From: Phlyctochytrium arcticum
Taxonomy: Eukaryota > Chytridiomycota > Chytridiomycetes > Chytridiales > Chytridiaceae
Reading direction: 5' to 3'
DNA length: 64,000 nucleotides
Assembly (NCBI GenBank): GCA_025602905.1
Contig: JAHLKI010000001.1
Location: forward strand, 1,302,001-1,366,000
Part shown: positions 51,943 through 64,000 of the stretch, one piece after another
Position numbering within the stretch: position 1 is the stretch's first letter
How the letters are laid out: the number at the start of each line of letters is the position of its first letter
Translations under genes and position numbers: made by a program
The notes under the pieces: model-generated
Told to the model about the DNA's origin: nothing
Seen by the model: the letters and a program-made list of their open reading frames with translations, nothing else
The model's database searches: none

Positions 51943-54900
51943 TTATGTAAAGTCTTCATGATCTCCTTTTTCCTGGTCACGGAGGGTCTCGGATAGTTCA
52001 GGATGAGGGATGGGATGATCAGAGCTTTCCGATGGAAGTGCTGATGCAGACTCGGTGCCCTGATTTGATTCAGAAATGATTGTAGCGACAGGATCTCCAC
52101 TTGCATGGATATCCGTAGGAGGAGACAGTGCGCTCGACTCTTGTGGAGACTTTGTTTCATTCATCTCGGTAGGCAAAGCTTCAGCGCTTTTGGCGTTAGC
52201 CTCAGCTTCAATTTCATCACGACTGCGCATCCATCCTCCCTCATGAGTGCTGACCTCTCCTTCTGAAATGTCATTTGGGGTATCATGCATACCAAGATCG
52301 GGAAGCGCAGAATCAATCGGAGCGGATTCTAGAGGAAAGCCGGCACTAGAGATCGCGGCAGCTTCCAAACTGCTATTGGCCCGACTGGCACGTCGACTTG
52401 GAGCGGCACTATGTAAAGCCTCTGTGCTCCCAACAACAGATGTTCTACTGGCAGTGGCGCTCAGAACTTCCTTCTCTGTCATGATTCCGAACGTGGCACC
52501 CGTGCGCACTAGCAATGCATGCAAGACCAAGCGAACATCTGGAGTGACGTCTTGAATGAGAAGATTGACCACTTCACCGTAAAAATGTGGCATTTGACTG
52601 CGGAACTGATTGTCATCGAACTCGGACAAGGCATTCAGAATGGTGACCACCACAGGTCGCCAAGCATTCACATTCCGGCGTTTTGATTCTGGATCGAGAG
52701 AATTATAATGCTGTAAAATGTCGTGGCTCAAGCTACAGGAAGAAGTAAGTAATAGAACTTCGTGTTGTTATGAAAGACTTGGCTTACGGGACGAGTCGCT
52801 TCTCAATTTCTCCCCGCATTCCTATGCGCTCCGCACTCTGGTCCAAGTACATCTTGATCAAAACTCCCAGGTAGCTTGATACACTGCTAGTCTCTTGTTT
52901 GAGGAGATTTGGCAGTTGTTTCATGAAGCCCATCCGATACAACGCCATGCGCAGTTCCATATCTCCATTGAAAGCCCGAGCAAAGCGGTAACTTCGTTCG
53001 AGACAGTCGATTAGAGTAAAGAGGTTCTGAGAGCTCAAACTTTTGTAAACAGCTCCTTCGGGGCCGGACGTAAGGACTTCCTGCAAGGTTTGTATTACCA
53101 ACAAGTGTAGGACGCACTTGACGATAATCTGCTGGAATTCCTTTTTCTGCGGCCGTGGACGCCTTGCTCGAGTGTCAACAACTAAATCGTTCCCTGCGTC
53201 CTGTGTCGTAATTGTAGGAGTCCCATGTTCCTCCGTTGAACCGCCCTCTCCCATGTCATTCGGGTCGAAGAATAAAGCATGCGGAGTGGTGACCTCGAAG
53301 AGGTGTACAAACATGTTACATATCTTCTCCCATACGGTAGGATCAAGTTGCGTGACGTTCCCTTCAATGAACTGTTGCAAGCATGTACTGCCAATTCGAG
53401 CTAAGGTTTCATTCTCTTGCGTCATGCAGACCATCAACAAATCCAGTACTCCATCTATTTGGAAACTGAGCGTCTCCAGATAGTGGCCAAATAAATCAAT
53501 AAATTGCCGAAGAGCTTGGATAAGAGTTGTGGACAACCAGACAGACATGTCTTCGCGATTGGCAAATTTGGTATGCTCTTGGCGGGAGAGGCGTAGATCA
53601 TCAAATATGGGAAATAGCACTCCCTTGGATATCACTTCCCAAAAATCTCGGGAAAATGCGCCTCCATACTGTTTGAGGGTGTCGAAGAGATAGTTAAGCG
53701 CTCTTGTTCGCACCTCCAGGTCACAAGTCATAATGACTTCGTATAAACCGAATAGAATGGGAAACCAAAATCGAAAACTCGGGTCATCCTCCGGAGAAAC
53801 CCCAGAAGCGGAATGAATTCCCGCAGGGACTTTGAGAAGGCCGGTAGCAGTACCAGGAGTCGCTGTGTTTGGTGTTCCAGCCATGAGTGACTGCTGTATT
53901 GATTCAGTCAGGTTTTCATTTGACCGCAGCACAGCAAGGCTGCTAACGCCTGCACTCAAAATTTTGGAGCCTTGTTGAGTCTTCGACAGTTCGTAAATCC
54001 TGGGTATTGACTGACGGAGCATTTCAACAGACTGGAGACTAGTACGACCAAATTTACGGTTCTTGCAAAATTCGACAAGGCAAGAGACTGCATCAGGGAA
54101 TGTTTGATTCATGACTACACTTTCGAAGTTTCCTTTGAAGATGGCTTTCACAATATCAAAAGAAAGAAGAACGATCGGCTCTGTATAAATGTTGAGTATG
54201 CGGCAATTGGTGTGAAAAAGGGGTGGTATCAAATACCTGATGTTTCCCGCGCAGCCCGAATGAATGCTCCAAACATGGCCTTCCATCCACTTTTAATACT
54301 TTTACTCTTAGCCTGTATCATCTGCTGCAGGCAAGCTAGCACCATGTCCTTGATTTTTACATCACTGTTGTTGCCCAAAACATGCTCAAATGGGCGGAGA
54401 AAGTCTTTCTGAAACTTGAAATTAGGCAATTCTTCCAATTCCAAGAATTTCATTGCCAATTGCCGCAATTTGTCTAGAGCAAAAAATCCAACGTTGCTAT
54501 TTGGATGACATCCGACCTGATTGAAGTGTTCTCCTAGAATCGCCCAGATATTTGACCACTCGACACGAATACGTTTCATGTTGTAGTAAGAGATTTCGAC
54601 AAGCCGTTGTAGACAGTACATTTTTGGGTGTTCCCGATCTGATGAGAAAGTAATCTCATCCCAGGAAACTTCACATAGCGCCCGAACAAATGCAACAATG
54701 GCGGCACCAGAAAGTTTGACGCTCGATGTGAAGATTTTGTCGACCATGAGGGTCATCCCTTGCGAGCTAGCTTCTGCTGCTGCCTCTTGTAAGAAACCAG
54801 TCCGTGCCACAGTTTGGGCCGACTCGCGACGTTGCAATTTCTCAGTAGAGGCGCGCGGTCGGGTTGGATCTCCGTCGTTGCCCACCACCTGAAGCTTCTC

Positions 54901-57900
54901 AAGTTGACTTACACACAGTACAACGTCTTTCCAGTTCTCATTCAAGACATTTCCCTCCGAAAGGGCAATTTCGAGTAAGGTTTTGGTGGCTTCAAAGTTC
55001 TTTGCCCTCATTTCTTGCATATTTCCCAACATGGTAAACTTGCTGAGGGTGGAAATAAAGGCCTTTTTTTCAAGATCCATATCAAACAGGCACGCGATAT
55101 GCGTAGCATGTCTAAATCCTTCCAAAGCTGTGAGAATGGTTTCGACGTCTTCGCTCTCTTGTAGTGGGCCACTAATGCCAGTCAGGATACTCATCCATAT
55201 TATCTGGAACATGCCCTTCACATGCTCAAAATGACTGGCAATATAAAAGCCGCCAGTGGATGCCTCCTTGTTGCCTCCACCGGACACTGATGATGGTCCA
55301 CGCTTAGTCTTGCTTTTAAGCATCGTATTGAAGATAGCCTCAGTTTTCAGCGCCATAGTCTCGCTAGCAAGAGCAAATTGCGCAACCTCCTTTCTGTTGG
55401 CCGTCGCGCCCAATCCTCCTTTCTCATTTGGCCCACCTGGACTCAGACCAGGAACGACTGGCTGCTCATCTTTCATCACAATTTCGTTCTGGTTGATTTC
55501 ATCGAATATGGCCTCCAAGAATGCTGAAGGCAAGTCCTGTCCATTGTCGATTCCCCGGTTGTTCTTCAAAAAATCAGCTTTAGTCATTCGTTTCTTGACT
55601 TGCGCGTTGAACTGGTCGGTGTTCAGCATAATGACAGAATACGCAAGCACGTATGCGGTGTCGGCGCTGCTAAAGCTTTGAGGATTGAATTTCACATATC
55701 GTTCCGCGAATTTCAACATAAATCGATCGATCTTCTGTGATTCTCCGGGAAGACGGAAGCACTGCAAGAAGTGACGAAGTGCTTCTGTGAATGTCATCGA
55801 AGAGAACTCCATCTCATCCACGAATGCGTGCATAATCGTGATGTTTTCCTCGTCACCTTCCCCAAGAAATTCGCCTATCATCGACTTGCTTAAACCTTCA
55901 GTATGTAACAAAAAGACAGCGATGTCCTTTGGAGTGCGGGATGGAATGCAATGTGAATCCAGTAAGTACTGCACCCCCTTCTTCGGTTTAAAATTGAAGC
56001 GTTTGATCCCTTCACTCAAAACTTGCTTACGATGTTTCAAATTTTCAAATGCGGTGGGATCATCTTCAATCCGACGAGCGGCTGGGGGAGTAGATTTGCC
56101 ATTTTCTTCATCAACCACAAGATCTAATTTGATGGACGCGTCCGTGTCCTCACTTTTCCTAACCCCCTTATCGTCTTCAGTCAAACCTCCAGAACCATTA
56201 GCAGAAGCTCGTGCGTTGCACCACTGCACCAAAGGTTTCAAGAGACCTTTGACCATCAGTTCAAGTCCGCGTTTCTTAAGCTCCGCATAATCGCCTGTTG
56301 AAGAGTACAACTCCCTGACTTGCTCCTTGGTGAAGTTCGTGAGGTTTGCGGTAGTAATGGCAGGCGGTATTGTTCCACCACGAGTCTGATTCTGTGTCGT
56401 TCCTGAACCAGCCGGCGCAGTCGATGGTTCATGGTGTTGTGTCATGACCTTCGCCATCGCGTTCACCAGTCGTTCCCAGATATTCTCGCGGGCGCCAGCT
56501 TCAACATCACAGTCATAATTTAGATAAATTTCGACCAATACCCGTCCACCATCCGCCTGAGGATCAGATAATATACGCTGAAGTGCCTTTAGAAGAGAGG
56601 TTCTCTGGTGAAATGTGATTGAAGACCGAGCCTCCACAATAGGTATAATGATTTCGGTGAAAATAACAGAAAGCTCTTTCTGTACGGGTATTTAGCCTTG
56701 TGTACCGAGCGATGTATGACTGGAAATACCTTCAGGACTGTACGCAAGCCAATCAAGACTTTCCCGAAAATATCCATGGAAATGTCGAAAACTTGGGGTA
56801 CGACGCTGACGGCGTTTCGACTCAGGCTTAAGCATAAGTACTGCTTGACAGCATGTATGAACAAGACTGCATTTGGGTCAGCTTTCGTAACCATGCTGGG
56901 GGAAAAGAGAACGGGTCCAGGGGTGAAGAATATGTACATGTGAGTTGACAGAACGGTATATACGAGGTGAAGCGATAAAAGCTTTGAGCGCATCGCGTGG
57001 GACTTGAGATCCGTAGCCCTAAATTCTTAAAGTTAGTACTGAAACATCTGCCGGGGTGTCTGACAAAAATACACAACTAACCCTTCAGGAGCTGGAATTG
57101 GCTTCATGCTCAGTTTGCATAGTGCACGAAAAACTAGGTAAGCGTCCTTAATTGAAAGATCTGTAATGGAGCCCTTCGCTTTCTTTGAAGATTCGTTGAG
57201 AATGTCCTGGGAAGCACGAACCGCAGCACCTTTGGTTAAGTCTCGCAAAGCGGCTGCCACACCAGCAGTCTCTCCATCATAGCTACTATGCTTTCGAATT
57301 AGTTGATTGCTAAAAATCGAGCTAATGCAAAAATCAAACGTACAGGCTGTCGATGCTCGCACTACCACGCATTCCAGCCTGCGATCGATCATCATCCACC
57401 GCCGTGTTGCGCCCTTCGCGTGACGGCGAATCTCCTGCGCCATCCTCCTTCAGTGTCGCGGTCGTCGTCGTGCCAGAGGTAATCGAAGCAGTTTCCGAAC
57501 CATCGGGGTTGATACTGCCCTCGGGTCGGTCTCCCGGAGTATTTGGTCGACTGTCAGGAACAGGAGTAGCACTCCGGCTCCTTCCCTTGTCCACATCCAA
57601 TTTTGGCAGCTCCTTTGGCACGCGGCTAAACACAGCCTGGACCATCTGGGTGAGAGTCGCTTGGGCAACAATTTGTGTATTTGCCGATTTTGAGAGCAGA
57701 AAAATGTTGTACGTGGTCCTTACTGCCTTCAACAGGACACCTCCATGAATAGCTGCAGTCGGATCGGAATTGGACACGGCAGCCAGAAGAGCTTTTACGA
57801 TTTGCAACTGCACCTTCTCGTCAGTATTTTCCCCCCCACCAAACGTGTCACAGATGGTGTCGACCACGAGCGCTACAAGACCTCCTCCACTTCCATCGCC

Positions 57901-58434
57901 GCCATTACTCTCCAGACTGCTCCGCTCATCATCGCCCGACCCGCGACCTTCCTTTCGAGGCGCGTGGTCCATATCAAAATCGGGATACTGTCCACCTACA
58001 TCGCCTTCCATTGAAGAATCATGCCGCCCCCAGTAATTATATGTGAAAAGTTTACCCAGACAATCAATGGCGGCAGTCGCCAGGACCGGCTGGCGAGATC
58101 GGCAAGCCATCTGAAATGGGGTAAAGATGATCTGAATAGTTTGTGCATCCATGCCTGCTGGACTGCTGGGGAACTCTAGTGCTTCCAAAGCCGACTTTGA
58201 CGCATCTCGTAACTGTGTCATCTTCTTGGCCTCTTTGGCATTCTGAATCTGTTCAAGAGCAGCCTTGATGAAGACATCGCTTGATGCCCCGGCTGGTACT
58301 CCACTATTTGATGGATTGGTTGATGTCGAAGGGCGCGAGGCGGCCGCTTGTTGCTGCTGCTGCTGCTGCTGTTGTTGAGCAGACGGCTCCGGGCTATTCT
58401 TGCCCGAACCTCCACCGAAAAAATTGTTAAACAT
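51943..58434 (-). CDS. SEC7: Sec7/BIG family ARF guanine-nucleotide exchange factor
   Basis: Large trans-Golgi ARF-GEF. It starts MFNNFFGGGSGKNSP (Gln-repeat region follows, coded by a CTG microsatellite near 58350). The N-terminal DCB part contains QIIFTPFQMACRSRQPVLA. HUS follows with YLNYDCDVEAGARENIWERL. The Sec7 domain (about 56020-55480) holds the catalytic Glu in FLLHTEGLSKSMIGEFLGE and AYVLAYSVIMLNTDQFN, where YS is the brefeldin-sensitive pattern. Downstream HDS repeats follow (ISYYNMKRIRVEWSNIW) and an acidic Ser-rich tail (52700-51943). At least six exons; introns fall near 57340, 57060, 56650, 54240 and 52750. Length and order are normal, roughly 1,900 residues. Confidence 0.92.
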
Positions 58435-60172
58435 GCCGACCAAAACAACCTAACCCAGACAGGGCAAGTCTTTGGCAGACGAAATGGCAGACTGCCTAAC
58501 CCGTTGTGTCCAGCAGAAAACCCGCTATCGAGCTGGAAACAGTATTATCCTCGACCTCACTGCCGCTCAAGTCGGACGTTGTCGAATCTTTACGCTGGTT
58601 GTAATCTGCTGATATCTTTCGTAGCAATCTTCGGCGCCAGTCTTTGACCAGAAGCGGCTCTGTGGAATCGAGCGGCTTGGCGAAGTGATGTGTCAGCAAC
58701 GCGTATTCTCCGGCGTATTCTCCGGCGTATTCTCCATTCTGCGGAACTATTGATATCAGAATGTAAATCCGTATACTTCGCGGACGATGTCTGGGAAATT
58801 ATGGGATTGGGTAGCAGGATAATTGTGATTCCGCTCGCCATACTACTTCAAATCATCAAAATGTACATCACAATATATGGCACCAAGGCTGTATATATAT
58901 TATAGGTCGCATCTCGCTCCAACCAACCATCATCAAATCACGACGGGCGAAGTTAGATGTTACTACACATGCGGGGACGAGTAAGGCAGTTGTGGTACGG
59001 TGGCGGTGCAAGAAGCCGTGCAATTCTGGGATTTTACACACCCGGCTGATGCCGGGTGCAATAACTCCTTTACTCAAATTCTGGTGCGGTACAATAACTA
59101 CTTTACTCATATTCTGGCGCGGAAGGTCATGTGATCACTTGGACGGCGGACGGCGGACGCAATGCTCCCAAAATTTCAAAATCTGATTGACTGTGGTCAC
59201 CACCCTGGTGTACAATAACTCCTTTACTCAAATTCTGGCGTGTACAATAACTACTTTACTCATATTCTGGGGCATCTTCGTCGTCGTTGTCAGAAGTTTC
59301 GGATTCAGACTGTTCCTCCGCGTAGTGCGTTGGTGCAAGCGTGAGGTTCAACCCCAACTCCCTAATCTTAGCAGACGCTGATCCGAGAATTCCACCTTGC
59401 ATGATAGCATTTAGTTCGTGTCTGTACAATTGATAGTTCCAAAAGCTTCAACCCACCTTGAACGGTAACCTTTAATTCGCGTCCGTGGTACAACTTGATA
59501 TGTTCCAATATTCAAAAGGCCCAGACAAAGGCCGAAACGCGTCAGGAAACGCGTTACGCCGCCACTTACGCGTGAGACTCTACTCAAAGTTCATCAAGAG
59601 TTACTATGGTTACAGCCGAATTGCACCCGCGTTCCTCCGAAACCCAAATCCCGTACCACAACTGCCTACTCTACCCCACATGCGTTTGCCAAAAAGGCGC
59701 TTGCTGCATCCTATAGCATTGCATGTAATTCGGTCAAAACCAATAACGGGCCAGCGGGAACTGGTCCCGAGCATCTATTATAGGGGGCGGGAGACTATTT
59801 ACACTCGCGAAAACGGTTCCGGCCGACGATGTCCCTCAACGTCAACCCCAAAAGATATGTAGGCCAAGCCGTTGAAACGACAATCACGGTTGCCATACAT
59901 CTCTGGCACATCCCTTCTCCCTTCAGCCCATTTGTATGTGACTACACGAGTATTGCCGGCATTCCGAATAGCTGCTGAGTCAGCTCGCGAGGCTTGGCAG
60001 GCGAAGCAACAACGCCAACGGAGTTGGAGCTGCTGGAGCTGGGGACCTGCTTTCGGTGCTTTCCTGGGTAGCCAAGACCAGTCTCCTCTATATCTAAGCA
60101 AGACCTGGTTGAGTTGTGAGTTATTCTGGGCATCCTGCCCCAATCTCCTTGTGAACCCGCAACTTTTCATCC
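58435..60172. other. Intergenic with degenerate repeats
   Basis: No supported gene; open frames on both strands look random. CTCCGGCGTATT is repeated three times near 58706-58737. A pair of 58-59 bp repeats lies at 59059-59117 and 59213-59270. Confidence 0.5.
59059..59270 (+). repeat. Two 58-59 bp direct repeats, each made of two 28-bp units
   Basis: Copies at 59059-59117 and 59213-59270. Each contains ACAATAACTCCTTTACTCAA-type and ACAATAACTACTTTACTCAT-type units ending ATTCTGG, giving four related 28-bp units. No coding sense. Confidence 0.75.
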
Positions 60173-62094
60173 ATGGGCTCATTGCGGGATGCTCGCCACG
60201 TTGGCGTGCGACTATTCTCTCGATTTTGCCGCCCTTTCTATGCTTGCCGGGCGATTATTGTATTTGCAGTTCTTGTTCCGGTACTCTTTGTGTATGTCCG
60301 ACTCTCCATGACCCCGGCGAACTCTCCCTCATCTCGTACAGGTGGGGGGCGAGAGGGGTCCTTCTGGACTGGAACGAAAAATCCAAGTGATCGATCGGAT
60401 GTAAAGACTCGCTGGACATCATGGGACTACTCTTCAGGGCCAGAGAGGCTGCTTGCTGCCTCTGAATGCCCCTCTTCATGGCATACACATCCAGACTTGG
60501 ACGATTTCCAAAAGTTGATACCCACCGGCCGCAAGGGAGCGCTTGTCATTCCATGGATCGACCGGCGCCTTGTCATTCTTAAGCCCGGAAAGGCAATCTG
60601 TGGCTGGATCATTATCAAAGGTCTCCCTAGTGGCCCCTCGTCAAGAAGAGCCGCGGATTCGATACTCTCAAGCTCTGCTTTCACTACCCCCTTGGAAGAC
60701 GGACCATGGCTACCCGTGGATGCCTTCAATGTCACTGCTATTGGAAGCCAGCACGGTTATGAAATCCCAATAAACGTCCCGGAGCGCTATACGCAGTATC
60801 TTGTCGGGGACGATGAATATCGCATCTATGATCTGGTCTTACTTTTGCGCGATCCAGACTTGTACCATCTGGAGGTACTTTTGGAGTATAGTGATTTGAA
60901 GGATCTGGAAAGCTTGTCACAGGATGCCGCTTACCCGAGCAGAGCCCATCTACCAATTGTTGTTAACAATGACGGAACCCCGACTATGCTCACTATTCAA
61001 GTCCAAGGGAAACCTATATCCAGATCAACATACCTTGGCCTCCCGCACTGCCAACATGCAGATCATGTTGGTCGATGGGTTAATGCATCCCTTCTGGCGA
61101 AATCACCGATAGCATCCTCGTGGGCTTCGGAGGAAGACGAAACGCATGATGACCTGACTGGGCCGCTAGAGAGTTATGACGGTCGCGTGTGGGTTCCGTA
61201 TGAGTGTCGGTATCGTAGATGGTCGTATCGAACCTTTCGTGACAAGTGCCTATCTCGATGGTATCACGAAACACATTGGTGGGGAGACCACAACATTCGT
61301 CGAAGCCTGAAGACGTTAACCACAGCCGGTGCCTGGTGCAAGGTGTGGTATGACGAGGTATGCACTCTCAATCTTCAGGCGTGGTTATCCTTACTCATAG
61401 CTTTATGACAGTCGTCTTCCGAATGTCAATGCGACGATGGTGCGTTGCACGTACCTGATTTCGAAGTGGAATTGAAGCGCCAGTCAACCATTCGAAATAT
61501 TGCCGGCGCGCCCAATATAAGCTTATCCTTCCTATCTGTTGACGGCTTTACCGCGCAGGAACCACTCTGGCGCGAGTGGATGCACCAGCAACATTGGGCG
61601 GAAACCCGTCTGCCATCGGTATGCAGCTGTTTCGTTGTTAAATCGAAATGGCATTTTGCTGACTTGGAGCATTTTAGGCCGTCATTGTCAATCTGCCAGT
61701 CGCAGATCTAGTGAGCTCGACTCGAACTCAGTTCCGGGATATGCTATCGCAGCTCGCGGACCAACTGCGCGAAACCTATGCCGCGCGTGGTATTCCTATT
61801 ATTCTCCGCACTCCACAGCATTCTTCTCATCCTACATCTCGGCTTCGCACCAAACTCCTCTCCCAGTATTTTGCCAAGTACCTGATAAACAAGCTGGGCT
61901 TGCTTACCCAGATTTCTGTATGGGATGTGTACCACTTGGGCGAGACTGCCATTCAAGAGGCGCGTAACCGAATAGCCACTTGCAAACTGGGCTCGGCTAC
62001 CCGTGACCTTGTCGATTGGGAAAATTCGATACTCATGAACGCCATGTGCAACCAGCGGCTGGCTGCTGGAAAATTAAAGGTCGCATCTTCGTAA
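60173..62094 (+). CDS. NXPE/PC-esterase-like type II membrane protein with altered GDS motif
   Basis: The N-terminus has one signal-anchor helix (AIIVFAVLVPVLFVYVRL) after a short basic tail, so the body should be luminal. The N-domain has an immunoglobulin-like beta pattern. Then CRYRRWSYRTFRDKCLSRWY leads to HWWGDHNIRRSLKTL. In this SGNH-type family the motif is normally GDS.IRR; here His replaces Ser. Two introns (about 61355-61410 and 61618-61677) join exons ending with ISVWDVYHLGE, the D..H catalytic pair of PC-esterases. Likely a sugar O-acyl-modifying homologue that may be inactive or use another mechanism. Confidence 0.55.
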
Positions 62095-62456
62095 AGACTC
62101 CCTTGGGAACATCCCCACATATGGTCCTTTCCTTCCGCGTATGCCAAATAGAAAGCGTGTCATCAAATCTTCTATACTTCGACGCAAAACCCAGCGCGGA
62201 TTTCTTCTGTAACTACTATCCAACTTATTCCAAATGGGTGGTACCGGGGCTCCATCCTGTACCGTTCGGCAAATTGGTGCTTTACCAAAAGTCACCCATC
62301 TGTACACCCATTACATTAAAATTCATTCTTCATTTGGGTCGTTCTTAATAGGCTTGTCTTATATAAAATGTTCATGTGTAAAATAGCAAATGGCAGCAGA
62401 ATAACTTATATAGGGCGCCTGAGACGCTCTGATATGTACAATTAAGAAACTCTGAA
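62095..62456. other. Convergent 3' flank
   Basis: Untranslated space between the 3' ends of the esterase-like and JmjC genes. No gene seen. Confidence 0.4.
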
Positions 62457-64000
62457 TTAATCTCCAAAGGAAAAGGAAAACCCGTTTTCGGAGACAGCAC
62501 TGTCGGCACCTACGCTACTTTTCGACGGTGCTATGTCGGACCAAAAGTTTGCCTGATTTTTCTCGTCCTTGGCAGTTTTGGCTGCAATGTCAGCATCGGA
62601 AATTTTCTCATTCCTCTCAATTTCCGCGGCAAGACCTGGCTCGACCCTCTCCAACTCTTGTACAAAATGCTCATAAAGTTTTTCCGAATAACAACTTCCA
62701 GAAACCTGAGTACGTCTACATTTCAAAAATCTGAGCACTTGTGGCAGGTTGGATTTGGATACGAAGTTTTGCGTGATTGCGATTGATGGTTCCAAATTTC
62801 TGTTGTTTTGATTCGTTTAGCTTTCCGATAAGTACAGGCCAAAAGCGTGAGAATCTTACATGACGCAGTGCCACCATCCACATGGCACAAAAACCATCTC
62901 ACCAGCTCTGCATACGCATTCGATCGGCTGGACGGCCTGACTCTTGGCTTCACCATAGAAATTCAAGAACCTCCATCCAAAATAAGAAAACTCTCATCCA
63001 TAGTAAGCGCGTGCAAAAAGTCTGGGGACGTACCATTCTGTCAACGCAAGAGGCGTCGTGACCTCGCTACCATCCGAGCTAGGGTATACGCCAGGCGGTG
63101 TGACTTCGGGAGGGAACATGACCCATTTCTTTGCGCCAGTAATGACAGCGTTCCATGCACTCGCTTGAGTCGAGAGATCAGGGCCCAGCACATTTGGCAT
63201 GGGTCGGAAGTCACCGCCTACTTACTTGAATTGGGGTCAACGTGAAATGTAGAGCCGCTTCTTTCAGGGCCAATAATCAGCCATCGAAAATCTGGGCGAG
63301 TCTCTCCCAACAAGGAAAATAAGTCTTCGTCAAAGTATTCTGGGACGGAATAGTCATTTGCAAGAGTGGTGTCCCGATGGAACTCTTTGTCAAAAAGGTA
63401 GAGTGGGGCTATAGGAGTGAAAATCATTAGTTATGGAGCATGGAATCTACTGCTGCAAACCTGAGTATTTACCTTCTTCATTTGCATTTTGCGCATATGA
63501 AACGTACTCTCGGAACGGGATACTTGCTGACTCTGCACGGAATATCTTATCAGGACAATGTTGTAGCAGATATTCTGTGGACCACTTTTGGAATGCTGGC
63601 CATTTGGGCACGACATCAGTTATTATGACTGGTTTATTTGGAATTCCGTATTCTCGCATAAAATCATCATAAGACAAATTCGACCGCCGATCAATGTTGT
63701 CAACTTCGGGGGAGCACATGTCTGAGACGGGTATGGAAGCACAGCGAAAGGACGTGAACAAGTAATCTGAGTAGATCCCATCGACCTTGATATTTCTGTC
63801 GGCATATTCCTCCGATATGGTCACCCCTCGGTCTGCCGATTTTTTGTGTTTGTATGTCCTACGCCATGAGCCCTTGAAGTCGCCCCACCCCCCGTTCCCA
63901 TAGTCTCGGACTGTAAGCGTTCGCCACAGATCATCAAAGTAAGTCCACACATAAAAGGCCTTGCTGCACTTTGCCAGTTGACACAAAAGTTCTGGTTCTT
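62457..64000 (-). CDS. F-box/JmjC-domain protein, 5' partial
   Basis: Fe(II)/2-oxoglutarate oxygenase, likely a protein hydroxylase or demethylase of the JMJD6-like group. The visible N-terminus (LAKCSKAFYVWTYFDDLWRTL) looks like the end of an F-box, then FKGSWRRTYK. The JmjC domain begins near NKPVIITDVVPKWPAF. STFHVDPNSS gives the first His and Asp (near 63240), AWNAVITGAKKWVMFPP the following strand, and VPCGWWHCV the second iron-binding His (near 62880). The C-terminus is a helical, Ser-rich tail ending GFSFSFGD. About five introns. The F-box start lies beyond base 64000. Confidence 0.82.

Noticed and set aside
59485..59862. A 125-codon gene on the plus strand
   Set aside because: No family resemblance, low-complexity translation, no splice or context support, and similarly long random frames occur on the other strand.

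Overview
The window looks like nuclear DNA of an early-diverging, probably chytrid-like fungus. The genes have many short introns of roughly 45-70 nt with GT...AG ends. The housekeeping genes are clearly eukaryotic and fungal-like: a DHX35-type DEAH helicase, Mediator subunit MED7, a Sec7/BIG ARF-GEF and an F-box/JmjC protein. The rest is a dense nest of DNA transposons and integrated virus-like DNA. The taxonomic placement is an inference.

Layout. (1) 1-3043: 3'-partial class C GPCR with a bacterial-type solute-binding ectodomain, minus strand. (2) 4325-22338: a Crypton (tyrosine recombinase transposon) gene on the minus strand, split by a 15,783-bp insertion at 6257-22039. The insertion has an identical 65-bp perfect palindrome at each end and is flanked by a 5-bp target duplication (TGCCG). 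Removing it and one TGCCG puts the two Crypton halves back in one reading frame. The insertion carries a virus-like module: major-capsid-like gene, coiled-coil protein, penton-like gene, FtsK/A32-type packaging ATPase, small proteins, a DDE integrase with a chromodomain, and a tyrosine recombinase with a SANT/Myb-like tail. This resembles Polinton-like viruses or adintoviruses. Its right third holds a broken Harbinger transposon, a Crinkler-like nuclease gene and unrecognised DNA. (3) 22339 onward: a second, related element starts with its own 61-bp palindrome and again interrupts the same Crypton gene. It keeps an intact capsid-like gene but has lost the ATPase and integrase.

(4) 22571-41380: an inverted duplication with two 5,986-bp arms around a 6,838-bp spacer. 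Every position x in the left arm pairs with 63951-x in the right arm, and I found only two mismatches by eye. Each arm carries the second element's capsid-like gene, its small coiled-coil genes, a 490-aa three-exon gene and part of a MULE transposon. The MULE is complete only on the left. The spacer holds the rest of the MULE, a second MULE relic and a Crinkler-like P-loop NTPase gene that is cut by the right arm.

(5) 41381-64000: ordinary host genes. These are a 7-TM protein, a tetraspan protein, a polytopic membrane protein, MED7, DHX35, Sec7/BIG, an NXPE/PC-esterase-like secretory protein with an altered catalytic motif, and a partial JmjC hydroxylase/demethylase.

Order of events inferred from nesting: Crypton; then insertion of the two palindrome-ended virus-like elements into it; then Harbinger and MULE insertions; then the inverted duplication, which post-dates the MULE because its inner breakpoint lies inside that transposon.
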